NCBI RefSeq assembly: GCF_003014675.1
Contig: NZ_PYAU01000001.1
Location: forward strand, 1,984,001-2,048,000
DNA from: Labedella gwakjiensis
GTDB taxonomy: Bacteria; Actinomycetota; Actinomycetes; Actinomycetales; Microbacteriaceae
DNA: 64,000 nucleotides
Direction: 5' to 3'
Below the pieces are notes generated by a model that did no database searches, was not told where the DNA came from, and saw only the letters and a list, made by a program, of their open reading frames with translations. Below, piece after piece: positions 8,208-16,984 of the stretch; within the stretch, counting starts at the first letter, position 1, and every line of letters begins with the position of its first letter. Both the position numbers and the translations under genes were made by a program.

Positions 8208-9212
8208 ATGTCCCGCGAGACCCCCGAGATACCGGTCGGCGCCGGGCGAGAGCTCGGGGAGCGGGCGCGCGGGACGATCGACACGCCGATCGAGGAGGTC
8301 GTCGACGTCGGGGTGATCTCCTGGTTCCCTTCCTTCGGAGCGCAGGCGGACGCGATCCGGTCGAAGCTCCGGCGGGCAGCGCGGGAGGCCTGGGAGGAGA
8401 GGCAGGACGCTCTGCTCGCCGAGCGGCCCGACGCGCGTGACGCGGTGCGCCCGGCGAGCTGGAGGGCGAGCCTGCGCGTCCTCGGATTCCTCGGGGGCGC
8501 GACCGTCGTCGCGTCGGTCCTCGTGGCACTGGGGTTCTCGAAGGGAAGTACGCCGCCCCTCCCCGCCTCCACGGCTGCGGTGGTCTCCGGGATCTCCTCC
8601 GTGGTGGCCCTGCTGTGCCTCGGGGGATCGCTCCTCTTCCCGACGACCATGGGTCGACCGAGCCGCCTCGTGTCGGGGCCGCTCTGGATCTCCGCGATCG
8701 CCGCGCTCGGCTCGGCTGCCGCTCTGCCGCTGCGTCCCGCCACGTGGGGTTCGACGACTCCCGTCTGGTGGTCGGTCACCGCGGTGACCGGCGTGGCGCT
8801 CCTGGTCCTCGCGGTCGTGGTGAGCGTGTGGCGGCGGCGCCTCGCGGGCGCCGCGCCGATCGACGACGACGACGTCGACACGCTCCGCCTCTCGGTGGTG
8901 CGGCAGGAGCTCGAGCGCGCCGTGGTCGAGGTGGAGCAGGCATGGCGGCGGGTCGACCCCGCCGTGCGCGACGCACTGCTCCGAGAGCGCGACGTCGCGC
9001 TGGCGACCATCGCCGAGCGCACGCCGGGTGTGCTCGACCCCGATTGGGTGCGTTCGATGATCCCGGGCACGATGATGCTCCCTCACGTCGCCGATCAGGC
9101 GCACAGCAGCCTCCATCTCGGGGCCGCACAGAAGATCGACAGGGCGGCCGGCGGCCCGTACGGGTACTTCGTGGGGGAGGCCCGGGAGCGGGGTCGAGAA
9201 CCCCGCGCGTAG
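8208..9212 (+). CDS. Membrane protein of unknown function
   Basis: 334 residues that I do not recognise. An N-terminal cytoplasmic part (1-90) contains a charged helical stretch (SKLRRAAREAWEERQDALL). About four membrane helices follow between residues 92 and 207. The C-terminal part of ~125 residues is charged and helical (DVDTLRLSVVRQELERAVVEVE) and probably cytoplasmic. It starts 18 bp after the HAD gene on the same strand, so it may be the last gene of the serS transcript. No enzymatic motif is visible. Confidence 0.75.
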   Translation: MSRETPEIPVGAGRELGERARGTIDTPIEEVVDVGVISWFPSFGAQADAIRSKLRRAAREAWEERQDALLAERPDARDAVRPASWRASLRVLGFLGGATVVASVLVALGFSKGSTPPLPASTAAVVSGISSVVALLCLGGSLLFPTTMGRPSRLVSGPLWISAIAALGSAAALPLRPATWGSTTPVWWSVTAVTGVALLVLAVVVSVWRRRLAGAAPIDDDDVDTLRLSVVRQELERAVVEVEQAWRRVDPAVRDALLRERDVALATIAERTPGVLDPDWVRSMIPGTMMLPHVADQAHSSLHLGAAQKIDRAAGGPYGYFVGEARERGREPRA

Positions 9213-9254
9213 GCCCGGCCTCCGGTTGGACTTTCGGATGCCCAGGGGATGCCC

Positions 9255-9273
9255 TTAGGATAGGCATGCCTAA
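9255..9273 (+). promoter_or_regulatory. IdeR/DmdR-type iron box
   Basis: TTAGGATAGGCATGCCTAA matches the DtxR/IdeR/DmdR1 consensus TTAGGTTAGGCTAACCTAA at 15 of 19 positions and is nearly palindromic. It ends 27 bp before the start of the iron-siderophore binding-protein gene, where a bound repressor would block transcription when iron is plentiful. Confidence 0.85.
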
Positions 9274-9300
9274 TCCCACCGCTTCTTCCGAAGGACTTCC

Positions 9301-10350
9301 GTGCGCTCTTCTCGCAGAACCCTCTCCGTCATCGCCCTCGCGGCGGCCGGCGCCCTCAGCCTCGCAGCCTGCTCCAGCGGCACCGGCGGCTCCACGGACG
9401 GAGCGTCGGAATCCGGCTCCTCCGCCGGATTCCCCGTCACCGTCGACCACGTCTTCGGATCGACGGAGATCGAGGCGAAGCCCGAACGCGTCGCGACCGT
9501 CTCGTGGGCCAACCAGGACGTCGCTCTCGCCCTCGGCGTGGTCCCCGTCGGCATGACGGCGCAGACCTACGGCGACGACGACGGCGACGGGATCCTCCCC
9601 TGGACCTACGAGAAGCTCGAGGAGCTCGGAGGCACCGACGACCTTCCCGCTCTCTTCGACGAGACGCAGGGCCTCAACTTCGAGCAGGTCGCCGACACGA
9701 CGCCTGACGTGATCCTCGGCGGGTACGGCGGGTTCACGCAGGAGGACTACGACACGCTCACGCAGATCGCCCCCACCATCGCCTACCCGGACAAGCCGTG
9801 GGGCAGCACGTGGCGCGAGATGGCCGAACTCGACGGCGCGGCACTCGGCCTCGCGGATGAGGCCGACGCGCTCATCGCCGAGACCGAGCAGCAGCTCGCA
9901 GACGCCGTGGCGGACGAGCCGGCCCTGGAGGGCAAGACCGCCATGGTCGGATACTTCACCCCGGGCGACAGCACGATCGGCTACTACTCCACGAGCGATT
10001 CGCGCACGAGCTACCTCACCGACTTCGGCCTCGAGATCCCCGAGAGCCTCCAGACGCTCTCCGACGAGAACCCGGAGTTCTACGGCACGGTGAGCGCCGA
10101 GAACGCCGACACCTTCGACGACGTCGACATCATGGTGGTCTACGGCGACGACACGACCATCCCGATGCTCGAGGCCGACCCGCTGCTCTCGCAGATGCCC
10201 GCCGTCAAGAGCGGATCCGTCGTCGTGCTCGACAACAGCCTCCCCATCGCGGCGACGCTCACGCCGACGGTGCTGAGCATCCCGTGGTCGCTCGACGAGC
10301 TCACCGACATGCTCGCCACGGCGGCGAAGAACGCAGACGACGCGGCGTGA
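9301..10350 (+). CDS. Iron-siderophore ABC transporter, substrate-binding lipoprotein
   Basis: 349 residues. A lipoprotein signal peptide ends in lipobox LAAC, so the mature protein is tethered outside the membrane. The Fe3+-siderophore/BtuF-type fold follows: VDHVFGSTEIEAKPERVATVSW, then NFEQVADTTPDVILGGYGGFTQEDYDTLTQIAPTIAY split over two strands of the motif. It captures a ferric siderophore and delivers it to the permeases encoded next. The GTG start is preceded by GAAGGA. The iron box just upstream implies repression by an IdeR/DmdR regulator. The stop overlaps the next GTG start. Confidence 0.95.
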   Translation: MRSSRRTLSVIALAAAGALSLAACSSGTGGSTDGASESGSSAGFPVTVDHVFGSTEIEAKPERVATVSWANQDVALALGVVPVGMTAQTYGDDDGDGILPWTYEKLEELGGTDDLPALFDETQGLNFEQVADTTPDVILGGYGGFTQEDYDTLTQIAPTIAYPDKPWGSTWREMAELDGAALGLADEADALIAETEQQLADAVADEPALEGKTAMVGYFTPGDSTIGYYSTSDSRTSYLTDFGLEIPESLQTLSDENPEFYGTVSAENADTFDDVDIMVVYGDDTTIPMLEADPLLSQMPAVKSGSVVVLDNSLPIAATLTPTVLSIPWSLDELTDMLATAAKNADDAA

Positions 10351-11405
10351 TCGCAGCACCCTCGCACGTCGAGACGCCGGCCGGACCCTCGCGGTCCCGG
10401 TCGGCGTCCCGCCGTCGTCGACGGGTGCTCGGTCTTCTCGGATGCCTCGTCGGGCTCGTCGCCGTGACGATCCTGTCGGTCGCGATCGGCTCGCGGGAGG
10501 TGTCGCTCGAAGAGATCCTGCGCGCCTTCTTCGACCCGTCGGCCACCGGCCTCGCCGAGGAGGCGGTGCGTGCGCGTGTGCCCCGCACGGTCCTCGGCCT
10601 GCTCGTGGGCGCCGCTCTCGGCCTCTCCGGCGCCATCATGCAGGGCGTGACCAGGAACCCGCTCGCCGACCCCGGCATCCTCGGCGTCAACACCGGTGCG
10701 TCGCTCTTCGTCGTCACCGGCATCGCCTTCTTCGGGATGACGACGGTCACCGACTACATCTGGCTGGCCCTCGCCGGCGCGGCCGCGAGTGCTGTCTTCG
10801 TCTACACGGTCGGCTCCCTCGGTCGCGGCGGCGCGACCCCGTTGAAGCTCGCCCTCGCGGGTGCCGCGACGACGGCGGCGCTCAGCTCCCTCGTCTCGGC
10901 GATCGTGCTGCCGCGAGTGGACGCGCTTCAGGTGTTCCGGTTCTGGCAGATCGGCGGGATCGGCGGAGCGACCTGGGATGCGATGGGCACCGTCCTGCCG
11001 TTCCTCGCGGTGGGGGCCGCGCTGTCCCTCTTCTCCGCCCGGTCGCTCGACGCCCTCGCCCTCGGCGACGAGCTCGCGACGGGCCTCGGCGGGCGCATCA
11101 AGACCGCGCGGGCCGTCGCGGCACTCGGCGGCGTGCTGCTGTGCGGTGCGGCGACAGCCGTCGCCGGTCCCATCGGCTTCATCGGACTCGTCGTTCCCCA
11201 CTTCGCCCGCATGCTGGTCGGCAGCGACTACCGCTGGATCCTGCCGTACTCGGTGGGCTTCGGCGGACTCCTGCTGCTGCTCGCCGACGTCGTCGGACGC
11301 GTCGTGACGCGGCCGAGCGATATCGAGGTCGGCATCATCACCGCGCTCATCGGTGCCCCTGTCTTCATCGCCGTCGTGCGCCGACAGAAGCTCAAGGAGC
11401 TGTGA
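10347..11405 (+). CDS. Iron-siderophore ABC transporter permease (FecCD family), first
   Basis: 352 residues, starting at a GTG that overlaps the upstream stop as GTGA. FecCD/BtuC-type permease with about nine to ten membrane helices. Family marks are VRARVPRTVLGLLVGAALGLSGAIMQGVTRNPLADPGILGVNTGAS and, near the C-terminus, GPIGFIGLVVPHFARMLVGSDYR, the loop that contacts the ATPase (each written across its full span, about residues 75-120 and 265-290). It pairs with the next permease as a heterodimer. Confidence 0.95.
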   Translation: MIAAPSHVETPAGPSRSRSASRRRRRVLGLLGCLVGLVAVTILSVAIGSREVSLEEILRAFFDPSATGLAEEAVRARVPRTVLGLLVGAALGLSGAIMQGVTRNPLADPGILGVNTGASLFVVTGIAFFGMTTVTDYIWLALAGAAASAVFVYTVGSLGRGGATPLKLALAGAATTAALSSLVSAIVLPRVDALQVFRFWQIGGIGGATWDAMGTVLPFLAVGAALSLFSARSLDALALGDELATGLGGRIKTARAVAALGGVLLCGAATAVAGPIGFIGLVVPHFARMLVGSDYRWILPYSVGFGGLLLLLADVVGRVVTRPSDIEVGIITALIGAPVFIAVVRRQKLKEL

Positions 11406-11406
11406 C

Positions 11407-12483
11407 GTGACCCGCGAACACGTGATCGACGCGCCGCCGGCCGTCGGCGCTCCCTCCGGCACGTCCGAACGGTTGCGGGCCGCCCGGCGTCAGCGCGGCC
11501 GCCGCCGGGCAGTCGTGATGGGGGCCCTCGCGATCGCGCTCCTCATCGTCTTCCTCGTCACGCTGAGCGTCGGCAACACCTTCTACTCCCCGATCGAGGT
11601 CGTGCGCGTGATCCTGGGCGAGCAGGTGCCGGGTGCCTCGTTCACCGTCGGCACGCTGCGGCTTCCCCGGGCCATCACCGGTCTCCTCGCCGGAATCGCG
11701 TTCGGACTCGCGGGCGTCACCTTCCAGACGATGCTGCGGAACGCGCTCGCGAGCCCCGACGTGATCGGCATCACCTCCGGCGCGAGCGCTGCAGCAGTCT
11801 TCGCCATCACGGTACTGGGCCTCGGAGGAGCGGGCGTCTCGGTGCTCGCCGTCGTGTGCGGCCTCGCGACCGCCCTCGTCATCTACCTGCTCGCCTACCG
11901 CAACGGTCTCTCGGGTGCGCGCCTCATCCTCATCGGCATCGGAGTGGGGGCGATGCTCGACAGTGTCGTGAGCTACCTCCTTCTCAAGTCGAACGCGTTC
12001 GAGGTGCAGGCCGCTCTCCGGTGGCTCACGGGCAGCCTCAACAGCGCGTTTTGGGACGGCGTGCCGCCGCTCGCGATCAGCCTCCTCGTTCTGCTCCCCG
12101 CCATCCTGCTCCTCACGAGGCGTCTCACGGCGATGCAATTGGGTGACGACTCGGCGACGGCGCTCGGGGTGCGGGTCGACCGCACGCGGCTGCTCCTCGT
12201 GGTGGTCGCGGTGGCGCTCGCCGGGGTCGCGACGGCCACGACGGGCCCGATCGCGTTCGTCGCGTTCCTCTCGGGCCCTATCGCCTCGCGGCTCGTCGGC
12301 GGTGGGCGCTCGCTCCTCATCCCGGCCGGCCTCGTCGGCGGGCTGCTCGTGCTCACGGCCGACCTGCTCGGCCAGTTCGCGTTCGACACCTCGTTCCCCG
12401 TGGGCGTCGTGACGGGCGCGATCGGCGCGCCGTACCTCCTCTACCTGCTCATCCGTTCCAACCGCTCGGGAGGATCCCTGTGA
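11407..12483 (+). CDS. Iron-siderophore ABC transporter permease (FecCD family), second
   Basis: 358 residues from a GTG start one base after the upstream stop. It has the same fold as its neighbour: LRLPRAITGLLAGIAFGLAG near residue 80 and TGPIAFVAFLSGPIASRLVG near 280. In this copy the usual LVVPH of the coupling loop reads FLSGP, as in FepG-type second subunits. With the preceding gene it forms the membrane channel. The stop overlaps the ATPase start (GTGA). Confidence 0.94.
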   Translation: MTREHVIDAPPAVGAPSGTSERLRAARRQRGRRRAVVMGALAIALLIVFLVTLSVGNTFYSPIEVVRVILGEQVPGASFTVGTLRLPRAITGLLAGIAFGLAGVTFQTMLRNALASPDVIGITSGASAAAVFAITVLGLGGAGVSVLAVVCGLATALVIYLLAYRNGLSGARLILIGIGVGAMLDSVVSYLLLKSNAFEVQAALRWLTGSLNSAFWDGVPPLAISLLVLLPAILLLTRRLTAMQLGDDSATALGVRVDRTRLLLVVVAVALAGVATATTGPIAFVAFLSGPIASRLVGGGRSLLIPAGLVGGLLVLTADLLGQFAFDTSFPVGVVTGAIGAPYLLYLLIRSNRSGGSL

Positions 12484-13280
12484 CCGAGTCCCACACCCTC
12501 GACGTCGACGCCGCGACGGTCGCGTACGGCGAACGCGTCGTGCTCGACGCCATCGATCTCGTCATCCCGCCCGGGCGCATCAGCATCATCGTGGGGGCGA
12601 ACGCATGCGGGAAGTCGACGCTGCTCCGCGCGATGGCGCGGCTGCTCGCCCCGACCTCCGGCGCCGTGCTCCTCGACGGCGCGCCGATCTCGCAGATGCC
12701 GACCAAGAAGGTCGCGACCGTGCTGGGGCTGCTGCCGCAGACGCCGATCGCGCCGGAAGGCATCGTCGTGGCCGACCTCGTGGGACGTGGGCGATACCCG
12801 CACCAGGGACTCTTCGCCCGGTGGACGGCGGAGGACGACCTGGCTGTCGCCGCGGCGCTCGAAGCCACGGACTCCCTCGAGCTCGCCGAACGCCCCGTCG
12901 ACGAGCTCTCGGGCGGCCAGCGGCAGCGGGTGTGGATCTCGATGGCGCTCGCGCAGCAGACCGATGTCCTCCTGCTCGACGAACCCACGACATTCCTCGA
13001 CGTGTCGCACCAGGTCGACGTCCTCGACCTGCTCACCGACCTGAATCGCTCGCGCGGCACGACGATCGTGATCGTCCTGCACGACCTCAATCTCGCCGCT
13101 CGCTACGCCGACCACCTCTTCGCCGTGAAGGAAGGCCGCATCTTCGCGTCGGGCACCCCCCGCGAGGTCGTCACGCCCGAGACGGTCGAGGCCGTCTTCG
13201 GCATGTCGTCCCGCGTGATCGACGACCCGGTGACGGGCACGCCGCTCGTGGTCCCGATCGGTCGCCACCACTCCCTCTGA
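12480..13280 (+). CDS. Iron-siderophore ABC transporter ATP-binding protein
   Basis: 266 residues. Walker A is VGANACGKSTLL, the Q-loop LLPQTP, the ABC signature ELSGGQRQRVWI, Walker B DVLLLDEPTTFLD, and the switch His is in VLHDLNLAARYAD. It is the FecE/FepC-type ATPase that powers uptake through the two permeases. It is the last gene of the four-gene iron operon; a long hairpin begins 23 bp after its stop. Confidence 0.96.
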   Translation: MTESHTLDVDAATVAYGERVVLDAIDLVIPPGRISIIVGANACGKSTLLRAMARLLAPTSGAVLLDGAPISQMPTKKVATVLGLLPQTPIAPEGIVVADLVGRGRYPHQGLFARWTAEDDLAVAAALEATDSLELAERPVDELSGGQRQRVWISMALAQQTDVLLLDEPTTFLDVSHQVDVLDLLTDLNRSRGTTIVIVLHDLNLAARYADHLFAVKEGRIFASGTPREVVTPETVEAVFGMSSRVIDDPVTGTPLVVPIGRHHSL

Positions 13281-13302
13281 CCTCTTCAACCCCTCCACGA
13301 AT

Positions 13303-13350
13303 TGCGGACTCTCGTCGCCCCTCCGGCGGGCGAGGCGACGAAAGTCCGCA
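13303..13350. terminator. Long hairpin after the iron-uptake operon
   Basis: The arms 13303-13319 and 13334-13350 pair over 17 bp with one mismatch around a 14-nt loop. The arm reads TGCGGACTCTCGTCGCC. There is no T-tract, but actinobacterial terminators often lack one. It could equally be a copy of a dispersed palindromic repeat. Confidence 0.6.
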
Positions 13351-13391
13351 CATCGGGGAGAGGGCGGCGGGATTCGGCGGAGAATAGAGGG

Positions 13392-13682
13392 ATGACGACG
13401 ACCGAGTTCGCGAATGAACGCGACGCCTCCCGGTACACGATGCGCCGCGGCGGCGTGATCGTGAGCGCCCTCGACTATCGGGACGACGGACGCACCGTCT
13501 CGTTCACGCGCGCGTTCACGAACCTCCCGTTCCGCGGCAACGGGTACGCGGCCGACCTCACGGCGTATGCCGTCGACGACGTGGAGAAGGCGGGCGGGCG
13601 CACGATCATCCCGATGTGCTGGTACGTGGCCGACTGGTTCGCCGTGCATCCGGAGCGCTCCCACCTCCTCGCCCCCCGCTGA
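13392..13682 (+). CDS. Small GNAT-like N-acetyltransferase (Acetyltransf_CG type)
   Basis: 96 residues, about the length of the single-domain YjdJ-like acetyltransferases. The acetyl-CoA loop is LPFRGNGYAADLTAYAVDD, followed by the typical IPMCWYVADWFAVHPE, which matches the family's P-x-C-x-(F/Y)-V...HPE pattern. The target is unknown. A GAGAAT hexamer sits 6 nt before the ATG, so a leaderless transcript is plausible. Confidence 0.85.
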   Translation: MTTTEFANERDASRYTMRRGGVIVSALDYRDDGRTVSFTRAFTNLPFRGNGYAADLTAYAVDDVEKAGGRTIIPMCWYVADWFAVHPERSHLLAPR

Positions 13683-13816
13683 CGGCGACGTGGGCGGCAC
13701 GGGCGTTACCCCAGACCGGGGGATGTTTCAGGACGCTCACAGATCGCGCTGACAGAATCGCGGGAACCGCATCGGATACACTCGTGTCTCGATCGTGCCT
13801 GCACGATCGTTCTCCA

Positions 13817-13904
13817 GGAGGGCTGTCCGAGCGGCCGATGGAGCTGGTCTTGAAAACCAGTGGGCAGAAATGTCTCGTGGGTTCGAATCCCACGCCCTCC
13901 GCCA
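13817..13904 (+). tRNA. tRNA-Ser (anticodon TGA)
   Basis: An 88-nt class II tRNA with a 7-bp acceptor stem (GGAGGGC with GCCCTCC), anticodon TGA within CTTGAAA, a long variable arm, a GTTCGAATC T-loop and an encoded CCA end. A TACACT -10 element lies about 35 nt upstream. Confidence 0.97.
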
Positions 13905-14021
13905 CACGAGGTCCGTGAACCGGTTCCATCCCCCACAGCGTCGACGCCCGAGCACCACGCTCCGGCCGTCGAGATCACCGGAACCCGAGACCGCGCCCGA
14001 GAAGATTCGAGAGGCACCCCT

Positions 14022-15311
14022 GTGAGCGAAAGCCCCCGGACGTCCCGTCGCGTCACGACCGACCCCACCGTCGCCCGTCACGCGCGACGTCGCGGTCGCA
14101 ACCCGTTCACGGCGCTTCTCAAGGTGGTGTCCGCGACGCTCGCCGTGGTACTCGTGAGCGGAACGGCCGTCGCCGCGTACGCCCTGTGGGACGTGGCCGC
14201 GAGCGTCAAGCCGGCCGTCACCCTCGCCGGGCAGGACGGGTCGAGCCCGAACATCGACGCGATCGAGGGCGGAGTGAATCTGCTGCTCGTCGGCAGTGAC
14301 AGCCGTCAGGGGCAAGGCGACGCGTACGGCGACCCGGACGTCGAGACGGGCAACCTCAACGACGTCACGATGCTCCTCCACATCTCCGAGGACCACTCGA
14401 GCGCGACCGTCGTCTCGTTCCCCCGCGACATGTTCGTGCCGATCCCGGCCTGCCCTAAGGAGGACGGCTCCGGCACGTACAACGCCATGTCGTCCCAGAA
14501 GATCAACACGACGCTGTCCTACGGCGGTCTCGCGTGCACCGTCCTCACCGTCGAGGCGCTCACCGGATTGAAGATCCCCTTCGCCGCCGAGGTGCAGTTC
14601 AACGGCGTCATCGCTCTGTCGAACGCCGTCGGAGGGGTGGACGTCTGCGTGGCCGAGCCGATCGCCGACCCGTACACCGGCACCTACCTCGACGCGGGCA
14701 CCCACACCCTCCAGGGATCCGCCGCCCTGCAGTTCCTCCGCACCCGCCACGGCGTCGGCGACGGATCGGACCTCGGCCGCATCAGCAACCAGCAGGTGTT
14801 CCTGTCGTCGCTCGTCCGCACGCTCCAGAGCTCCGAGACGCTCTCCGACCCGACGAAGCTCTTCGGCATCGCGAAGGCGGCGGCGAGCAACATGCGGTTG
14901 TCGGTGAGTCTCCAGAACTTCAACACGATGGTGTCGATCGCCATGGCGATGAAGGACATCCCGCTCGAGCAGATCGCGTTCGTGCAGTACCCGAACGCGT
15001 ACGGATCGAGTGGAGGGCAGCAGGGAGTACTGCCGCTCTCCGCCGCCGCGGAGCAACTCTTCGACGCCATCAAGGCCGACAAGAAGATCAGTCTCACGGG
15101 GACCACCGGTGTCGGGTCGGTCGCCGATCCGAACGCGCCGGGCGCCACCGAGACGTCAGCCCCACCCGAGACGACGGACCCCTCCGACCCCGCCAGCACC
15201 CCGGCGACGACTCCCCCCGCGACGGCTGACGGAGGCGATGCGGTCGAGCTGCCGAGCACGATCGAGGGCCAGACCGCCGGCGACTACACGTGCTCGAAGG
15301 GCAACAGCTGA
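14022..15311 (+). CDS. LytR-CpsA-Psr (LCP) family glycopolymer ligase, first of two
   Basis: 429 residues from a GTG start. A basic cytoplasmic tail is followed by one membrane helix (about 32-55), then an extracellular LCP domain: LLLVGSDSRQGQ, VVSFPRDMFVPIP and LQFLRTRHGVGDGSDLGRISNQQ supply the Asp and Arg residues that bind the lipid pyrophosphate. LCP enzymes attach teichoic acids or other glycopolymers to peptidoglycan. A Thr/Pro/Ala-rich tail (about 370-410) and a single late Cys follow. The next gene is a close paralogue with the same layout. Confidence 0.93.
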   Translation: MSESPRTSRRVTTDPTVARHARRRGRNPFTALLKVVSATLAVVLVSGTAVAAYALWDVAASVKPAVTLAGQDGSSPNIDAIEGGVNLLLVGSDSRQGQGDAYGDPDVETGNLNDVTMLLHISEDHSSATVVSFPRDMFVPIPACPKEDGSGTYNAMSSQKINTTLSYGGLACTVLTVEALTGLKIPFAAEVQFNGVIALSNAVGGVDVCVAEPIADPYTGTYLDAGTHTLQGSAALQFLRTRHGVGDGSDLGRISNQQVFLSSLVRTLQSSETLSDPTKLFGIAKAAASNMRLSVSLQNFNTMVSIAMAMKDIPLEQIAFVQYPNAYGSSGGQQGVLPLSAAAEQLFDAIKADKKISLTGTTGVGSVADPNAPGATETSAPPETTDPSDPASTPATTPPATADGGDAVELPSTIEGQTAGDYTCSKGNS

Positions 15312-15331
15312 GGTTTCGCCCGGTCGCACGC

Positions 15332-15337
15332 TAAAAT
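15332..15337 (+). promoter_or_regulatory. -10 element of a leaderless promoter for the second LCP gene
   Basis: TAAAAT, the most consensus-like hexamer in this set, lies 6 nt before the ATG at 15344. The second LCP gene therefore has its own promoter between the two paralogues. Confidence 0.6.
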
Positions 15338-15343
15338 CGGCGA

Positions 15344-16615
15344 ATGGCCCGATCGCACCGTCCATCCCGGCAGCTCGCCGCCCGCCACGTCAGGGGGCGC
15401 CGGAACGGACCCGTCCTCGCCGTGCTCCGGGTGCTCGCGATCTGTCTCGCCGTCGTCCTCGTGAGTGGCGCGTCCGTCGCGACGTATGCCGTGTGGGACA
15501 TCACCGCGGGGATCTCCGACAATTCGGTGGACATCTCGGGGGGCGACGACCCCACGGAGGCCCCGCATCTCGGCATCGGGGAGTTCGACGGCGGCTTCGA
15601 CATGCTCGTCATCGGCGCGGACGACGACGCGAACCAGGACGCGTCCCTCTACGGCGACCGCGATGTCGCCCTCAACGACGTCAATCTTCTCGTCCACGTG
15701 GCCGACGACCACCAGAGCGCCGTGGTCGTGAGCTTCCCGCGTGACCTCGTCATCCCGATCCCCGAGTGCACCGATCCGGCCACGGGGGAGACGCGTGCCC
15801 GTGAGTACTCGGGCATGATCAACACGGCCTTCGCGAAGGGCGGGGAGAAGGGCGGCCTCGCGTGCGCCGTTGCCACCGTCGAGGAGCTCACCGGGATCGA
15901 CATCGACTACGGTGCCCAGTTCACCTTCGGCTCGGTCGTGCAGCTGACGAACGCGATCGGCGGCGTCGAGGTGTGTCTGCAGGAGCCGATCTTCGATCGT
16001 TATTCCGGACTCGACCTTCCCGACGGCATCAGCACCGTGCAGGGCCAGCAGGCCTTGCAGTTCCTCCGCACCCGCAAAGCCGTCGGTGACGGGAGCGACC
16101 TCTCGCGCATCGCCCTCCAGCAGATGTACATGTCCTCGCTCGTCAAGAAGCTCAAGAGCGACGGCACGCTCGGTGACCCCACGAAGCTCTTCGGTATCGC
16201 CAAGGTCGCGGCGGAGAGCGTCTCCCTCTCGAGCAACCTCGCCAACGTGAACACGATGATCTCGATGGCGCTCACGGTGCGCAACCTCGACCTCGACAAC
16301 ATCCAGCTCGTGCAGTACCCCGTGGGTGAGGACCCGTACGACTCGAACCGCGTCGTGCCGTCGACGGAGACGGCCGAGCAGCTCATGGCGGCGATCAAGG
16401 CCGATGCGTCGTTCTCCTCCGACCCCGACGCGCGCCGCGTGGGCGTGGAGGACACGAGCACGGACGCGCCCGCCGACCCGAGTACGCCGACCACCACGGC
16501 CCCGGCCGACCCGACGACGCCCGGTGGCACCGAGACGCCGCCGGTCGACGACGGTGTGATCTCCGGCCTGGTCGGCCAGTCGGCCGCGCAGGAGAGCTGC
16601 GTCGTCAAGAACTGA
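15344..16615 (+). CDS. LytR-CpsA-Psr (LCP) family glycopolymer ligase, second of two
   Basis: 423 residues with the same plan as the gene before: a basic N-terminus, one membrane helix (VLRVLAICLAVVLVSGASVA), the LCP domain with MLVIGADDD, VVSFPRDLVIPIPEC and LQFLRTRKAVGDGSDLSRIA, then a Thr/Pro-rich tail with a late Cys. In the first motif the usual SDSR is ADDD, so the acidic residues are kept but the following Arg is not. Attaches a cell-wall glycopolymer, by family inference. Confidence 0.92.
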   Translation: MARSHRPSRQLAARHVRGRRNGPVLAVLRVLAICLAVVLVSGASVATYAVWDITAGISDNSVDISGGDDPTEAPHLGIGEFDGGFDMLVIGADDDANQDASLYGDRDVALNDVNLLVHVADDHQSAVVVSFPRDLVIPIPECTDPATGETRAREYSGMINTAFAKGGEKGGLACAVATVEELTGIDIDYGAQFTFGSVVQLTNAIGGVEVCLQEPIFDRYSGLDLPDGISTVQGQQALQFLRTRKAVGDGSDLSRIALQQMYMSSLVKKLKSDGTLGDPTKLFGIAKVAAESVSLSSNLANVNTMISMALTVRNLDLDNIQLVQYPVGEDPYDSNRVVPSTETAEQLMAAIKADASFSSDPDARRVGVEDTSTDAPADPSTPTTTAPADPTTPGGTETPPVDDGVISGLVGQSAAQESCVVKN

Positions 16616-16715
16616 CGCCACCGCAGTCACCCGCGTTCATGAGGTGACGGCATGCTTCGACGGTCTCCGCGATCGGGGCCGTGGCGAGTGACGATCGGTT
16701 CGAGCCACGAGCTGG

Positions 16716-16744
16716 TTGGGCACGCGTGCGCTGTCGGTTATGCT
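16716..16744 (+). promoter_or_regulatory. Promoter of tRNA-Ser(GCT)
   Basis: TTGGGC (16716-16721), a 17-nt spacer, then TATGCT (16739-16744). Transcription would begin about 25 nt before the tRNA. Confidence 0.6.
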
Positions 16745-16776
16745 GGAAGCCGTGCGTCAGCAGGATCGACGCACAT

Positions 16777-16865
16777 GGAGACGTCGCATAGTCCGGCCTA
16801 GTGCACCACCCTGCTAAGGTGGAGTCCCCTTATGGGGACCGCGAGTTCAAATCTCGCCGTCTCCG
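16777..16865 (+). tRNA. tRNA-Ser (anticodon GCT)
   Basis: An 89-nt class II tRNA with acceptor stem GGAGACG/CGTCTCC, anticodon GCT in CTGCTAA, a long variable arm and T-loop GTTCAAATC. The CCA end is not encoded (CCG follows the discriminator). Confidence 0.96.
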
Positions 16866-16984
16866 CCGTGTGTTTCAGAGTCGACGGCTGTCTGCCGGAC
16901 CATGTGTGAGCGCCACCTGCCTGGCGGGATCATCGGAGTCAAGGGCTGCCTTCTGTGGTGTCCGGCGCGACTAGGGTCGATCGC

